From Neocallimastix lanati (nom. inval.) (Eukaryota > Neocallimastigomycota > Neocallimastigomycetes > Neocallimastigales > Neocallimastigaceae), in NCBI GenBank assembly GCA_016946835.1, contig JACVTC010000213.1:62001-126000 (forward strand): a DNA stretch of 64,000 nucleotides, given 5' to 3'. How positions within the stretch are numbered: the stretch's first letter is position 1; the number at the start of each line of letters is the position of its first letter. Of this stretch, positions 11,661 to 23,800 are shown piece by piece. The position numbers and the translations under genes were made by a program. Below the pieces are notes generated by a model. That model made no database searches. It was given only the letters and a program-made list of their open reading frames with translations, and had not been told where the DNA came from.

Positions 11661-13384
11661 GAATAAATCTTTACTTAATTAACTATTTATACCTAAAAAT
11701 CAAGTCAAAATTTTTTTAAAACTAAAAATAAATTATCTAAATGTACAAAAACAAAAATTTCAAACCTAATGTTAAAACTTTTACAAAATATTATCACATT
11801 TATATATATAAATTTTAAATTACCTTATAAATAAACTATTACTTAATGTTTAATTTATTAAATTTTATATTACTAGTTATTTAGTTATTGAATAATAGTA
11901 TTATGAAAAGGTAAGTTTACACTTAACAAAGATATCGAATAATGCATATGACAAAGACAAAAATAATTTAACATCGCACCATTCGAAATATACTAAGAAA
12001 GGTTTTACAACATTTCAATAAATAAAAACATTTCAATGCTTAAAGAAAATAGCACAGCACTATTCACATAATTTGTTAATAAGACTCTTAGTTTGAAGTA
12101 AGTATTAATAATTTATTATTTTAGTTATTTATTTTTTATTTAATAATAAAATATTTTAATAATATAATTTACATTAATAGTAAAGCTTGTTTTACAAATT
12201 CAATTAAATGATTTACTTATGTATATTAATAATTATATAATTGGTTAATTACTTATTTAACTTTAATTTACTAATCATTTGAGCATAAACTATCTAGGAA
12301 TAAAATTAGCTAAACATAAAAATTAATAATATAATAAAATAAATTTAATACGAAATAATTATATTAAATTTGGCCATAATTTTATATATATGACAAAACT
12401 CTATGCAAAATGTTTATATATACATTATGAACAATTATACCAATTAATGTATTAATTGTTATATGAAAAAATGTATTTAATATAACTTCTGTATTATTTC
12501 ATAGGAAAAATGTATTTAATAAAATTTCTGCATTATTTTATCCTTCTCTTTTTTATACTTTTTTCTTTTTAATTTTTTTAGTTTTTAAAATCGGTTATTA
12601 AAGTTTTTCAAGTAAAAAGCCAAATTAAGAATTGATGACTGTAAAGATTTAATAAAATCTTTAATAATTAATTATTACATAACTAATTAATGTAATAAAA
12701 TTACATAAATTTATGATTTACGTATATGAAAATTAATTATAAATTTATGTAAACTTTTCATAAAGGAAAAATTATTATTTAAATAATTTTGGATAATAAC
12801 TTAAATCTAAATAATTTATTTAAGTTAGTTAATTTAGTTTAGTTTATTTAAAATAGTTATTCTATTTAACTTAGTTAATTTAGTTTAGTTAGTTTAAAAT
12901 ACTTTAAAATTAATTTCGGAATAGTTTTAAATAGTTAAAATTAGTTTAAATAGTTTACAAAAATAGTTTTGAATTGTAAATATATAAACATTAGTATTAA
13001 TAATATTTATATAATAAATATATAATAAATGAGTTGTTATTGAATTTAATTATTATTGTAAATAAGTTGAAAGTTTATTAAATTAATTATTGTTTAGTTT
13101 AGTTAATTATTATTTAATAAAATTATTAATAAATATTTTGTTTATAAATAAATAGTAATATATGTAAATTAGATAGAAATAATATATTATAATGTAATAA
13201 TGAAAAAATATAAATACATGTAAATTTCTATAATTAAATCGATGTATTAGTTATTGACTATATGATAGTTAATAACAAAAAAGAGATTTAATTTTTTTAA
13301 TTAATAAAGATTATTTTATTTAAAAAAACAAATTTTTATTACGTGTTTTTTTATTTTTGTGTTAAAATTTGTTATTTGTAATCT
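11661..13384. other. AT-rich DNA with short TTAGTTTAG-type repeats
   Basis: Mostly featureless A/T sequence. At about 12800-12970 a run of imperfect 10-14 bp repeats built on TTAGTTTA/TTAGTTAA occurs. A fragment near 11925-12060 has higher complexity but no assignment. Confidence 0.5.
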
Positions 13385-14102
13385 GTTTCTGATAGAACTC
13401 TTTACAATGACGGATATACATCAAAGATAAAAAGAATATTATAGTTTATTTTATTAAATTAACCAAAATCGTTCACTTGATAGAATTCAAACATTTACCA
13501 AACGCAAAAGAGACTACTGATGCGTTTCTAAAAGGAAATATAGAGATTGTATGGATTCTGTAAGTTGGTAACTACCGATCGAGGAATTCTGTTTACAAGC
13601 CAGATATAGAAAGAACTAATAGAGTTCTTCGAGACAGAGATAAGCAATACTACAACCAATCACCATGAAGTTATAGGCCAAATCGAAAAGAATAATTTCA
13701 ACGTAGAAACCTATTTAATGTATTTTATAAATAAATAAAATGATGATGTAAATGAAGCGAAGAATAATTCCCGATATTATATTAGCCACTCACCATTTCT
13801 TAACATGTATCCGGTATTTCATATAAAGTACATTAGAGCATTACTATGTATAATCATAAATCTTAGTACCAGCTCCTACTGGTAATAAAGTAATAATTCA
13901 TATCCTAAGTTCAAGAAAACATTAAGGACAGTATTAGTACCTAGTTTCTTAAAAGAATGATAAATAAATATGGGTAAACGCTGACGTGATTAATGAGAAT
14001 CATTACTATCCAAAGTTGCTGGAGAATTACCAAGATTTTAGTTATAGCCGGTTTATTGTTAATGTCTTCAATAATTAGTAGATTGCTCCTTGGGAGAAGC
14101 CT
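13385..14102 (+). pseudogene. A-family Gypsy integrase and chromodomain 3' relic
   Basis: 13385-13740 aligns by eye with element A integrase at 32010-32340, including the tracts for KHVPNA, TTDRG and SHHE. 13795-14040 aligns with the element A chromodomain tail at 41860-42090 (LVPAP, the NTDVI region and the DFQDFSYS-like end). The integrase C-terminus between them is missing. The 3' polypurine-like stretch ccttgggagaagcct precedes the LTR1 copy at 14103. Stops and indels are throughout. Confidence 0.8.
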
Positions 14103-14674
14103 AGTAACAAATACATGGTCAAATGTTACCTGTTCAATGATATCATTGAGATAACGTAATATTTCTTAGAACAGTTAGAAATTCCGGCTAATCAAATAAG
14201 ATCTTAGCTTAGTTTTGTACGATAAGCATATAATTATTTTATTATATTTTTATTATTAAATTCTATATTAAGTTAAATTTATTTTTATTTAAATTTATTT
14301 TTAGTAAGTATTTTAAGTTTAAATAAACCAAAATTATATTAAATCATTAAAATATTTTATTGTATAAATAAAACATATAATTTAATAGTTAACGCACAAG
14401 CGTTACTACTAAAATAAATTGTATTAACAAAATAATTTTATTAATAAATAAAAATAAAAAATTAAATATAAATATATAATTAATTTGTGAAAACTCAACC
14501 TATTATTAAGAAATAGAGATTAATAGTGATGTGTTATATCCTTAAGTGTCTAAAAAATAATTATTTATATTAAAATTAGTACTTAATATAACTACTTGAA
14601 TAGAGAAGTATTAAATTATTTTATCATTTAATTATTCATTGTTATTTTAGTTTATATTAAACTTGCCTGTTATA
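14103..14674 (+). mobile_element. LTR1 copy (3' LTR of the 13.4-kb relic)
   Basis: It is homologous over its whole length to element A LTRs (26103-26660 and 42139-42696). It shares the start (AGTAACAAATACATGG here), the gcacaagcgttacta block, and the end acttgcctgttata. It is about 572 bp. The terminal TG and CA have mutated, consistent with age. Confidence 0.8.
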
Positions 14675-15240
14675 GTTCAATAAAATTAGAACCATTGTCT
14701 AGTACTCAACGATAGTTATAATTACTAATGCTTAAGTGGTTAGATTTTAGATTCAACCCATTTTACGAAAAATATCTATTTTATAATTTAATATTAATAA
14801 TTTCTATCATTTTCTTTATCTAGAAAATTGAACATTTCTTTAATTAATTATTTAATCATATGAAAACAAAAAGATCAAATTTTAGAATTATTAATATTTT
14901 CTTTTTCAATTAGATTCAAATTTCAAATATAAAATCAATAATTATCTATTAAATCAATTTTTTATTAATAATATAAATACTTCTAAATTAATTATTTATT
15001 GATATTTTCTAAAATATTATTAATATTAAAGAATATTATCTATTATTCCAAAAAATATAAATAAGTATGAATTGAACTAGTAAAATATTTTAACATTCAT
15101 GCTTTTATTAACTATTTAATTAACATAAAAGTTATTCAAAATATCATATTAATTAATTATTACTAATAATCATTTTAAATTTTAAAGTTAATAAAAAATT
15201 ATTTTAGTAAAACGAATTATTTATATAAATAGTGTTAACA
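14675..15240. other. AT-rich DNA after LTR1
   Basis: A short complex patch at 14690-14770 follows the LTR, then A/T sequence. No frame or repeat match was found. Confidence 0.5.
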
Positions 15241-16600
15241 TACTGAGTTACCCCCTTGCTATATATAAAGTTCTACCTTCGCTTTCGATGGATTTTATAA
15301 CTGATCTTCACTCTACAATTGATTTACTTATATTATTGTCGTGTTTGGTATGCTCTCTAAAATGGGTCATTTCATTCCATTCCCTAATGATCCTTCTTCT
15401 GAAGATATTGTTAACGCATTCATGACTCATATATTCAGACTTCATAGACAACTAATTAAAATTCTTTCCTATAAAGGTACTTAATTCAATTCTAGATTCT
15501 AGACTGCTATTTGCAAAACTCACAAAATCTCAATTAAACTTCCTTTTCGCTTTCACTACCGAACCAACAATTTAACCGAAATGGTGAACTCCTTTGTATA
15601 ACAATTCCTTAGATGCTACTCTAAATTTACGTCTCAAATTGGCATAATTATCTATCTCTTTTTGAAATTTGCTAAAACAATACTATTCAAAAATCAACTA
15701 AATACTAATAAGTATTAATCCTTATATGCAAATTATGGATTAAATTCAAAATATTCACCAACAACCCAAAGCAGTACAGATGTTTCTCTAACTGATAAAT
15801 TCATAAAAGATCTTTCAAAATTATTTAAAACACTTAATGAAAATTTACAACCAAAAAGAAAAAAACAAAAAGAGTTTACAAATAAACTTCGTACTGAAGT
15901 TCCAAATTTGAAAGCTGATGATAAAAAGTGGATCAATAGTTCAATCATAATTCATAATGGAAATAAAAAATTAAAGCCAAAAAAGTTTGGTTCTTGTAAA
16001 TTCATCAATAAAATTTCTTCAATTATATAAAGTTGTATTTACCAAAAAATATCAGAATCCATCTTGTAATACATATTTATGAACTTGAACAGATTTATGA
16101 AAATTACTTTGGAAGAAAAAAAAACTTCTACTAACAGTAATTGTTAGTGATGAAATAGAATATGAATTGAAAAAATCATATATAAAAGAAAACATTATCG
16201 AAAAATTCAATGTCTTATCAAATAGAAAGGTTATACTTTTCTGAAGCATCTTGGGTATATGAGGCTAATTTAAATTGCTTTAAACTTTTAAAAGAATTTA
16301 ACAAAAATAATTAAAATCAAAATTTGAAAATGAATCTTTACTTTATTAATATCAAGCTTATATTAATATATCAATGTCAATATTATAAATATTATATACA
16401 TTATTAAATATTATTAATTTTCATTTATTATTATTATATATTTTATTCATGTAACTATATTAATATCATGAATTTTATTTTTAAGTTCGTTTTATAAAAT
16501 AATTAATATTTTTATTTTAGTTTAGTTTTAGTATAAGTTATGCCTAACTGTTAGATTCGTCTGGTATCCGAATTCTGAAAGATGAACATGTAACAAAGTC
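15241..16600 (+). pseudogene. D-family Gypsy integrase-chromodomain relic with 3' end
   Basis: 15285-15480 reads in changing frames as an integrase core start (MDFITDL, then KMGHFIPF, then NAFMTHIFRLH). 15720-16070 matches the integrase tail of element D: ANYG at 15728, then KKLKPKKFG near 15970. 16075-16310 is a broken chromodomain. The block agattcgtctggtatccga at 16555 matches the segment preceding the D LTR (reverse complement of 53964-54000), followed by a few bases of a D-type LTR start at about 16590. It therefore marks the 3' end of an autonomous relative of element D and shows the intact integrase context lost from D. Confidence 0.75.
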
Positions 16601-16611
16601 TTCTGTTAGTT

Positions 16612-16670
16612 GTAATTGATACATGGTTATATGTTATCTTTTCAATGATATCATTGTACTATCGTAATAA
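16612..16670 (+). mobile_element. LTR1 5' end fragment
   Basis: The block tgatacatggttatatgttatc and the following bases match the first about 55 bp of LTR1 as seen at 14105-14160. The match then breaks off. Confidence 0.6.
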
Positions 16671-16719
16671 TATATTAATTTATTAATAAATTATTAATAA
16701 AATTTAATTTTTTGAAAAT

Positions 16720-17255
16720 TTCGTAAATCTAATTTTATTATTAATAATTTAATTTTAATATAATATATAAATTAAATTTAAAAATTAATTTTGTTAAAAC
16801 TGATTTTTAAATAATAAAAATTTCGTTCTTTATTAAATTAAATCCGCTTTTGCAATTTGGGTCATTATTTTTTTGTAATATATAGAGGATACAGAAGCGA
16901 AAGAAAAGACTTTTTATAATAAATTATTTAAATTAATAAAATTTAGTATATTTATTTTAAAGAAAAAATTATATTTTATTTTATTATTATTTTTATTATT
17001 TATTAAAAAATTAGGTAAATAAACTAATATGAACTAAGTAAGTGAACTAAGTAAGTGAACGGATCTATAAATACTTAAATAAATTATAACTAAGTAAATT
17101 AAAAATATAAAATAAATAAAATCATAAAAAAGAAAATGAATAAGAAAAGCCTGAATACGAAAACCAAAAAAACCACTATAAAAACTACCAGAATTGGTTC
17201 ATGAAAAGTTCTGTGAAAAAAGTTGTCGTAAATAATTGTCCTACGCCTTCAATTA
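16720..17255 (+). pseudogene. A-family leader and gag start relic
   Basis: It aligns with element A 26990-27535. Shared blocks include AAATTTCGT.CTTTA, a gaagcgaaagaaaa match, the repeated aagtaagtgaacggat region, and the gag start context (ATGAATAAG here against ATGGAAAAAG in A). It also contains the tail tgtcctacgcct. The match ends abruptly at the LTR3 fragment that follows. Only the first codons of Gag are represented. Confidence 0.7.
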
Positions 17256-17700
17256 ATATTTTATTAATATTAATTGCTATATAATTATTTAGAGTCTATT
17301 TAAAATAATTAAATTATTTTCTTTAACTAAAAGATCTTATTAAATTCCAATATCTCGTCTCCTAATGATCCTATTAAGTTGTAATTAACTTAAGTTGTAG
17401 TTCACTGTAATAGCTTTCTAATAAATATATTTATAGCCGGAATATTAGTGTAATATTTCCATTATTTGTCGAATTATTGTTATTTTTCTTCCAAATATTT
17501 TATTAATTTCTTAAGGGTTAAATTAAAATAAGTTATCTTAATAAATGAGTCCAAACCCTTTTGTTTCTAATTATTTAATATTCTTAATATTTATTTTTTA
17601 TAATTAAAATCGAATTTGCCAATAGCGAAATTAAATTTCAATTGATCTATTAGTAAATTTCAACTATAAATCCATTAATATTTACAATATTAGTGAATTT
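17256..17700 (+). repeat. LTR3 family fragment
   Basis: It matches the right-hand 430 bp of the repeats at 24905-26050 and 43540-44865. Shared blocks are caatatctcgt, ttaagggttaaattaaa, aagtccaaaccctt-type and ATTAAATTTCAATTGAT. The left part of the family is absent. Confidence 0.7.
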
Positions 17701-19407
17701 ATAATTTTTTTTAATTTTTTATTAGATTTAATAAATAATTTTTATTATTAAATGTTATTTAAAATAATAAGTTTTATATAAAAAATATAATTATTGGATA
17801 AAAATATTAAATATAAATGATATGAAATTAAATTAAAATAATATTAAAATTTTCTAAAATAAAAAAAAATTAATTAATATTTTACTTTTTTTGAAAATAT
17901 ATTTGATTTGTAATATTTATTCATTTAATTCTATTATGTTTTTCTACTTAAATTAAATAGTATTATATATAAAAACAAAATTTAAATGATAATAAAACAA
18001 AAAGTTTCCAAATAACATTAAATATAAATTAATTAATAATATAATTTGAACCAATAATAAAAAATTAAATTAATAATATAGTAAAATTTATATAAATATA
18101 TTTTTACATTAATATGAAATACAAAATAAATTATAATTAAATTATTTAATATTTTACTCTAAAGTATCATATTAATGTGATAATCTTAATATCATATTAT
18201 TTCTAAAATAATTTATATTTATTATTTAAATAATATTATAATTATTAATAATAAAATTACATTGAAAATAAAATAAGAATATTGATATAATAAATAAAAG
18301 AATTGCAGAATCACTAATTAATTAATATAATTATTTCATTATATAATGAATGAAATTTCTTGAATTTTGGTCTTTTTCCTTTCATACTATAGAAATTATT
18401 ATTTATTTTTAAATTTCTAATTCCTCTTTTTTCGCTTTTATCTAATTGATAGTTTAAAATATACTCTATAAATAAGTTTAAAAAAAATTTATAATAATTT
18501 ATTTAAAATTTAATTTTAATTTTTATTTTTAGGTATTGATCTGTTAAAATTATTCAAAATAAAATTTTAAAAAATATTAGAGTATATTTTATTATAAAGG
18601 ATTTTCTTTGTATCTAATTTATTAAAATTTTTTAAATATAATATATTTAACATCTTTTTATTTTAAAAAAAAAAACGATGTACTTTTATTTATTTGAATT
18701 ATTATTATAGAGTATTTAACAAAATAAAAAACTATATATATACATTTTTTTGAAGTATAAATAAAAATATGTATGTTATGTTTTCAAAATTTATGTTAAT
18801 AAAAAAAATAAAATATTTATAATTATTGGAATATTTATAAAATATGCTATTATATAAATAAAATCATAAATATATTTATATTATTTTGAATTTTATAAAA
18901 TATATTTTATTAATGTGTTTTATTATAGTATCTATTATAATTTAAGTACCAATATTTAAATAAAAATAAGGTTTTAAATTAAAAAATAAATTTATTTAAT
19001 AATTTTTATCTATTTAATTATTTTATAATTTAAATAATATATAAATATCTTTAAATATAAATATTTAAATGTATATTATTTAATATAAAAGTTTTACTCT
19101 TAAAGTTTTTAATTAAATTTATAGTTTTAATTAAAATATTTTTTATTCATTATATTTTTTATATAATTAAAAATTTATATAATAATAAATATATTATTAA
19201 AAAAATTTTAATTTTAATATAAATAAAAAGTAAAAATTTAAAATGAACCAAAATTAATATGTTATAAAAAATAATTCCTTTAGTCAAATTTTATATATTT
19301 ATTTATATTTAAATATTTTAATTTTACATAATAAAATTATACAAAAAATAAATTATAAAGAAATAACAAACTCCTTAGTTGTGATAAATTTTTTAAAAAT
19401 AAAAAAA
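17701..19407. other. AT-rich upstream region of the second ankyrin-type gene
   Basis: The stretch is almost pure A/T. No frame of note and no element match. The last few hundred bases should hold the promoter of the gene at 19408. Confidence 0.6.
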
Positions 19408-20568
19408 ATGCAAAACGTAGATATTCTTACAGAAAAACAGAAATTAGTTTTAGAAATACTCGAAATGAATAACTTTAATAAATTAAAAGATTTTATTAAT
19501 AGTATAGAAATTCCTATTTATTTTTTAAATAGTACTAATTTTGATTTACTTATTACGGCTTTATTCCTAAATTGCTCTTTAAAAATTGTAAAATTAATTT
19601 ATAATAATTGTAACTATAAAACATTAAATTATGAAGTTAAACATTTGTATTATTTATACGATAAGAGTAATATCAAAGATAAAAAAAATGTAAATGATAT
19701 AGATAATTCAAAGAAATTAATAGATATTAATAATTGTATAAAATCACCACTTTTAGTATCATTGGAGAATTCAGATTTTCAAACCGTTGAATTTTTAATT
19801 AAAAATGGCGCGGATATTTTTTTTAAAATTAATGATAAATATATTTTAGAGATATTAAGAGAGGAAGAATTATTAACAACGAAAAAATTAAATTTTTTAT
19901 TAAAAAATGGATTTTCTTTAAAAAAATTTGAAATTGAACGTCTCAGTAATTTTGAATTTAAGTATATCAAAATGTGTTTAGAAAATTATATATTTGATAC
20001 AAACTTTATAAAAAGTCTTCTTATTTTATACAAGAATGGAAAAGGTATTTCGAAAAGAAATTTTAATCATATAATTAATGCAGAAAAAAATAAATTACAC
20101 ATTCCAAGAAATTTTTATTTAGAATATTTAGACAAAAAAGATTATAGAAAAGTGGAATACCTCTATAAATATTATGATACAGCAAATTCCAATTCATTTG
20201 AAGATTTTATTCTTTTTTATTTAAATTATTTTGATAGACATTTTAATAAAAAACCTTTTTACGATTTTTTCAATTTTATTGTAAACAATGATACAATATT
20301 ACCCTTTAGTAAAGAATATGCTATTGAAGAAATTGAAATAATTATTCAAAATAAAAAATTAAAGATGGTTCAATTAATTAAAAATAATGATACTTTAAAA
20401 TTAAAGGCATTTTTAAGAAAGAATAATTATATTCTTAATAATTTATACTCAAGCAAAAATGAAATTTTGAATTTAATAAATGATTATAAAGCTTCATCAT
20501 CAGTAGTTTATCTTATTCAAAAATTTTTATTAAATCAAAATTCTGATGAGGACACAATTAATTTATAA
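19408..20568 (+). CDS. Ankyrin-repeat-like protein (386 aa)
   Basis: I start at ATG 19408. The frame is open for nine codons upstream to a GTG at 19381, but GTG is not a normal nuclear start in a eukaryote and the ATG has a run of A before it. The stop is TAA 20566-20568. Counting from the ATG, ankyrin-like units are clearest near residues 112-140 (SPLLVSL...TVEFLIKNGADI) and again where LNFLLKNGFSL reads. The C-terminal half has the same order of blocks as the paralogue at 896-1924 (LHIPRNFYLEYLDKKDYRKVEYLYKYY) and ends in an acidic tail. It is rich in Asn, Lys and Ile, in keeping with the base composition. No signal peptide, membrane span or catalytic motif is visible. Probable role is protein-protein binding in the cytosol or nucleus; no specific function can be named. 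Confidence 0.82.
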   Translation: MQNVDILTEKQKLVLEILEMNNFNKLKDFINSIEIPIYFLNSTNFDLLITALFLNCSLKIVKLIYNNCNYKTLNYEVKHLYYLYDKSNIKDKKNVNDIDNSKKLIDINNCIKSPLLVSLENSDFQTVEFLIKNGADIFFKINDKYILEILREEELLTTKKLNFLLKNGFSLKKFEIERLSNFEFKYIKMCLENYIFDTNFIKSLLILYKNGKGISKRNFNHIINAEKNKLHIPRNFYLEYLDKKDYRKVEYLYKYYDTANSNSFEDFILFYLNYFDRHFNKKPFYDFFNFIVNNDTILPFSKEYAIEEIEIIIQNKKLKMVQLIKNNDTLKLKAFLRKNNYILNNLYSSKNEILNLINDYKASSSVVYLIQKFLLNQNSDEDTINL

Positions 20569-21397
20569 TTTTAAAATATTCTTATAAATTATTAATAAAT
20601 TGTAATAAGAAATATACATTAAAATTATAAATAAAATTATAAAAATAATAAATTTATTCTAATTAATAAATTATTTATATTATTAATTTTTTAATTTTAA
20701 TTAATTTTTTATAATTATATTTTTTAATAATGATATTTGTATTTTTTCTATAATAAAAATAAAAAAAAAAACTAATTAACTTTATATTATAAAAATAATA
20801 ATTAAATGTAATTATTAAAATATGTTTTTATGTAATAATTTTTAATAATAATAATATAAATATAAAAATTGAATAAAAAATAATTTTATATATTATTGTT
20901 TAATATTATATCAAGAGAAATTTATTAAACTAATAAATTTTTTTATATATATTTATATAATTACTTTAATTAACTTTCTTCAAATAATTTAAATTTTATT
21001 TTTTGTTAAAATAAATATAAAAAAAAGAATTTATTATAAAATTTTTTTATTTAATCTTTTTTAATATTAAAAATAATTTCTATATTATAAATAAATTTAA
21101 ATGTAGTAAATTAAATACTTCATTTATATATTTATAAAAAAAAATTATATTTATATTTAATTATATATATTTAATTATATATATTATAAAGAAAAAAATA
21201 CATATTTACATTTATTTTCATAAAAAATAATATAAAAAATATAAAATATTAAATAAGAATAAATAAGAAATCAAAAACAAAATAAAAAAAAACCACAAAA
21301 ACTAAAAATAAAAATAAAAAAAAAATTAAAAATTTATATAATTTTTTTTTTTTTTTTTTTTTTTTTTATTTTTTTTTAATTATTTTTTAATTTAATT
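20569..21397. other. AT-rich DNA with a T26 tract
   Basis: The region is downstream of the ankyrin-type gene. A run of 26 T lies at 21342-21367. Otherwise A/T sequence with no frame. Confidence 0.6.
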
Positions 21398-21605
21398 AAA
21401 AATTTTGTTGTAATTATTTAAAAATTTCATTGTTTCTTTTTACATCATTTTTGATTTATATAAAATAACATAAATAATTACTATTATATTAATTTATGAA
21501 AAATTTACATATAAAAAAAACTCACGTTATTTCTATTAAAGCATATTTCATATCTTATTTATTCTTATTTATTTATTGAATAATAATAAAAAGAGATTGA
21601 ACCAT
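21398..21605 (+). repeat. Direct duplication, copy 1
   Basis: It shares order and orientation with 21695-21892. Matching blocks include TTAAAAATTTCAT, ataattacta, aatttacatataaaaaaa and ctcacgttatttct. The ctcacgtta block also recalls the gatattcacgttactt block of the 5.1-kb repeat, so they may be distant relatives. Confidence 0.7.
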
Positions 21606-21694
21606 TTAATAAAACAATAAGTTTAGTAAATAAAAATAATATAAAATAATTCAATATTAAATGTTCATTCTAAATTTATTTTTTTAATTTAATT

Positions 21695-21892
21695 TAAAAT
21701 TTTGATATAATTCTTTAAAAATTTCATCGTTTCTTTTTCCATCATTTTATTATTTATGTAAAATAGTATAAATAATTACTATAATATTAATCTATGAATA
21801 ATTTACATATAAAAAAAAGCTCACGTTATTTCTAAAAAAAATATTTTATACTTTATTTATTTATTGGAATAATAGTAAAAAGGTATTGAATC
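21695..21892 (+). repeat. Direct duplication, copy 2
   Basis: Second copy of the unit at 21398-21605, with scattered differences. The two are separated by about 90 bp. Confidence 0.7.
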
Positions 21893-22300
21893 TACGTTTT
21901 TCCATTAAAATTTTACTGAAAATGCAAGATTATTAGTACTAAAGTTACGTTTATGGATGTATTTATTTTGCAACATATAATGGTAAAAATATACATTCAA
22001 TGTTTTTCTTTAATTAATAACCACAGATTTGAACAATAAAAAGAGTATTTATCAATATTCAAAAGAAAAATTACTCAAAGCAAGTTGCATTTCGAACATG
22101 GTTTTAAATTAAATCTAGAGTTATTAATAAATCAATAATATAAAAGTGGCTTAAATTATATAAAATAAATTTTTATTATTTTGTTTAATTTTAATCATAT
22201 TTTATTATATTTATTTTTTTTTCCGTTTTAACAATAATAAAATATTTAATAATATTTAATTTTAAAAATATAAATTATATTTTTTATTAATTAAAATTTA
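21893..22300. other. Unassigned DNA before the gag relic
   Basis: A patch at 21900-22130 has moderate complexity and short open runs but no recognised family. After it the DNA is A/T rich. Confidence 0.4.
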
Positions 22301-23800
22301 TTATTTAATTTTGATGGCAATGGGATTATCTATTAATTTATCCTTTCTTTTTATTGATTCATTCTTGTTGGGTTGAACATTTTCCTTAGGCTTATAAGGG
22401 GACTTCATTTTAACTTTTATTGTTTTATCTTTTCTTGTAGCTGCAAGTACATTGTTATTTATGGTGTTAGTATTAGTTCTCGTAATATAAAAATAATTAC
22501 TACGTGAATTTCTATCAAAGTTTACTTCCTCTGATTCATTATAAATAGAATCATCATTATCATTAATTTTTGTTTTATTATAATTATTTAATTTTGTATA
22601 TTCTTTATTAACTTCATTATTAATATTTATATTTTTATTTTCAATTCTAGTATTCTCAAAAGTTTCATTGTTTTTATTATTTGTATTACCTCTACATTTA
22701 ACTACACATATATCGTTAAATTCCACATGTTTATTAGAACTTTGATCTTTATTCATATAATTTTTTTATTGTTTGTTTCTAGAATACTAGTATTAATATT
22801 ATAATTTATTAAGTTGGATTGTTTACTGGGAGTTATCCTTCTCCCATCTACAAGTTTAAATTTCTTTTGGGAAGTAAGCCTTTCTCTTCCATATCAGCTA
22901 GTTGTTTAAATATATATGTACAATTATTACTTTTGTGACCAGTTTGATAGCAACGATGACAATAAATATTCATTTTATTTCGACCAGCACCTTCAGTACT
23001 CTCTTTATTAATTTGACTTTGATTATTATTAGGATTACCGTTCATAACTTCGTCGTTGTTATTTTGTTGATAATTTCTTCTTAGTGGTTCATTGTAACCA
23101 TTAATTTTAGAACTAGTGGAGAAATTGTTATTATTATAGTAATATGTAGGTCTCACAGAAAAATTACCATATTACTTGTTATTATAGTTATTACCATTAT
23201 TATATATTCTATTTAAATTATTGCTATTATTATTAGATATATATCCAAAATAGTTGTTCCTTTTAAAATTGTTATAATTATTAGTGTAGTCTCTAGAGTT
23301 TGGATTATTGTATTGAAAGTAGTTCTGAATTCTATTTCTAAAATTCCCATTATTGGTCTACATACTAGACTCTGAATTATTATTAAAATAATTAAATGTT
23401 GCAGTTCTATTTCTTCTAACATTCCAATATTTTGAGTAAGTATAGATATGTTATTGGAAATTCTTCTTCTGGAATCATAGGTTTGTTGATTGTTCTCTTG
23501 ATTGGAAGAGGTTGCTCTTTCCCATTCCTTTTCAGTTTCTTCTGCGGTTTCAGCAATTTCATATGCTTCATTCAGACTTTCACATTTAGAAATGAATACT
23601 TGAGAATATGCGAAGTTTCTTGACTTAATGGAATTTCTGTAATTTTTAACAGATAATATCTTTTGATAATCTCTTGGAAGGTCATGATATAATCTTCTGT
23701 ATCTATCATTGAAACTTTTAATTGTTTCGAGTTGTTGAATTTGGAAGGGCAGTTAAGCAATTTTTATTGGGTCGGTGATACGCCTTTCTATTCACCTTAG
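22301..23800 (-). pseudogene. B-related Gypsy gag relic with start of pol
   Basis: On the minus strand, 23770-23430 reads in broken frames as a Gag capsid-like region similar to element B Gag (for example FNDRYRRLYHDLP near 23700 and ESLNEAYEIAETAEE near 23565). 23156-22848 is a Gag C-terminus with a zinc knuckle, CHRCYQTGHKSNNC (CX2CX4HX4C), ending at TAG 22848-22850. 22756-22301 is an Asn-rich segment corresponding to the linker after gag in element B. The gag end keeps a T TTA AAC heptamer and hairpin (see 22827-22860). The pol frame is broken after that point. The rest of pol is absent. Element B at 34401-40760 is a better preserved relative. Confidence 0.75.
22827..22860 (-). promoter_or_regulatory. 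Relic -1 frameshift signal at gag end
   Basis: On the minus strand the gag frame reads AAT TTA AAC TTG TAG. This contains the heptamer T TTA AAC in the right phase at 22854-22860. A 6-bp stem TGGGAG/CTCCCA (22841-22846 with 22827-22832, loop of 8) follows after a 7-base spacer. The layout is the same as in element B at 39168-39200. Confidence 0.65.

Noticed and set aside
19381-19407. GTG start for the second ankyrin-type gene
   Set aside because: GTG initiation is not expected in a eukaryotic nuclear gene. An ATG with an A-rich context lies nine codons downstream.
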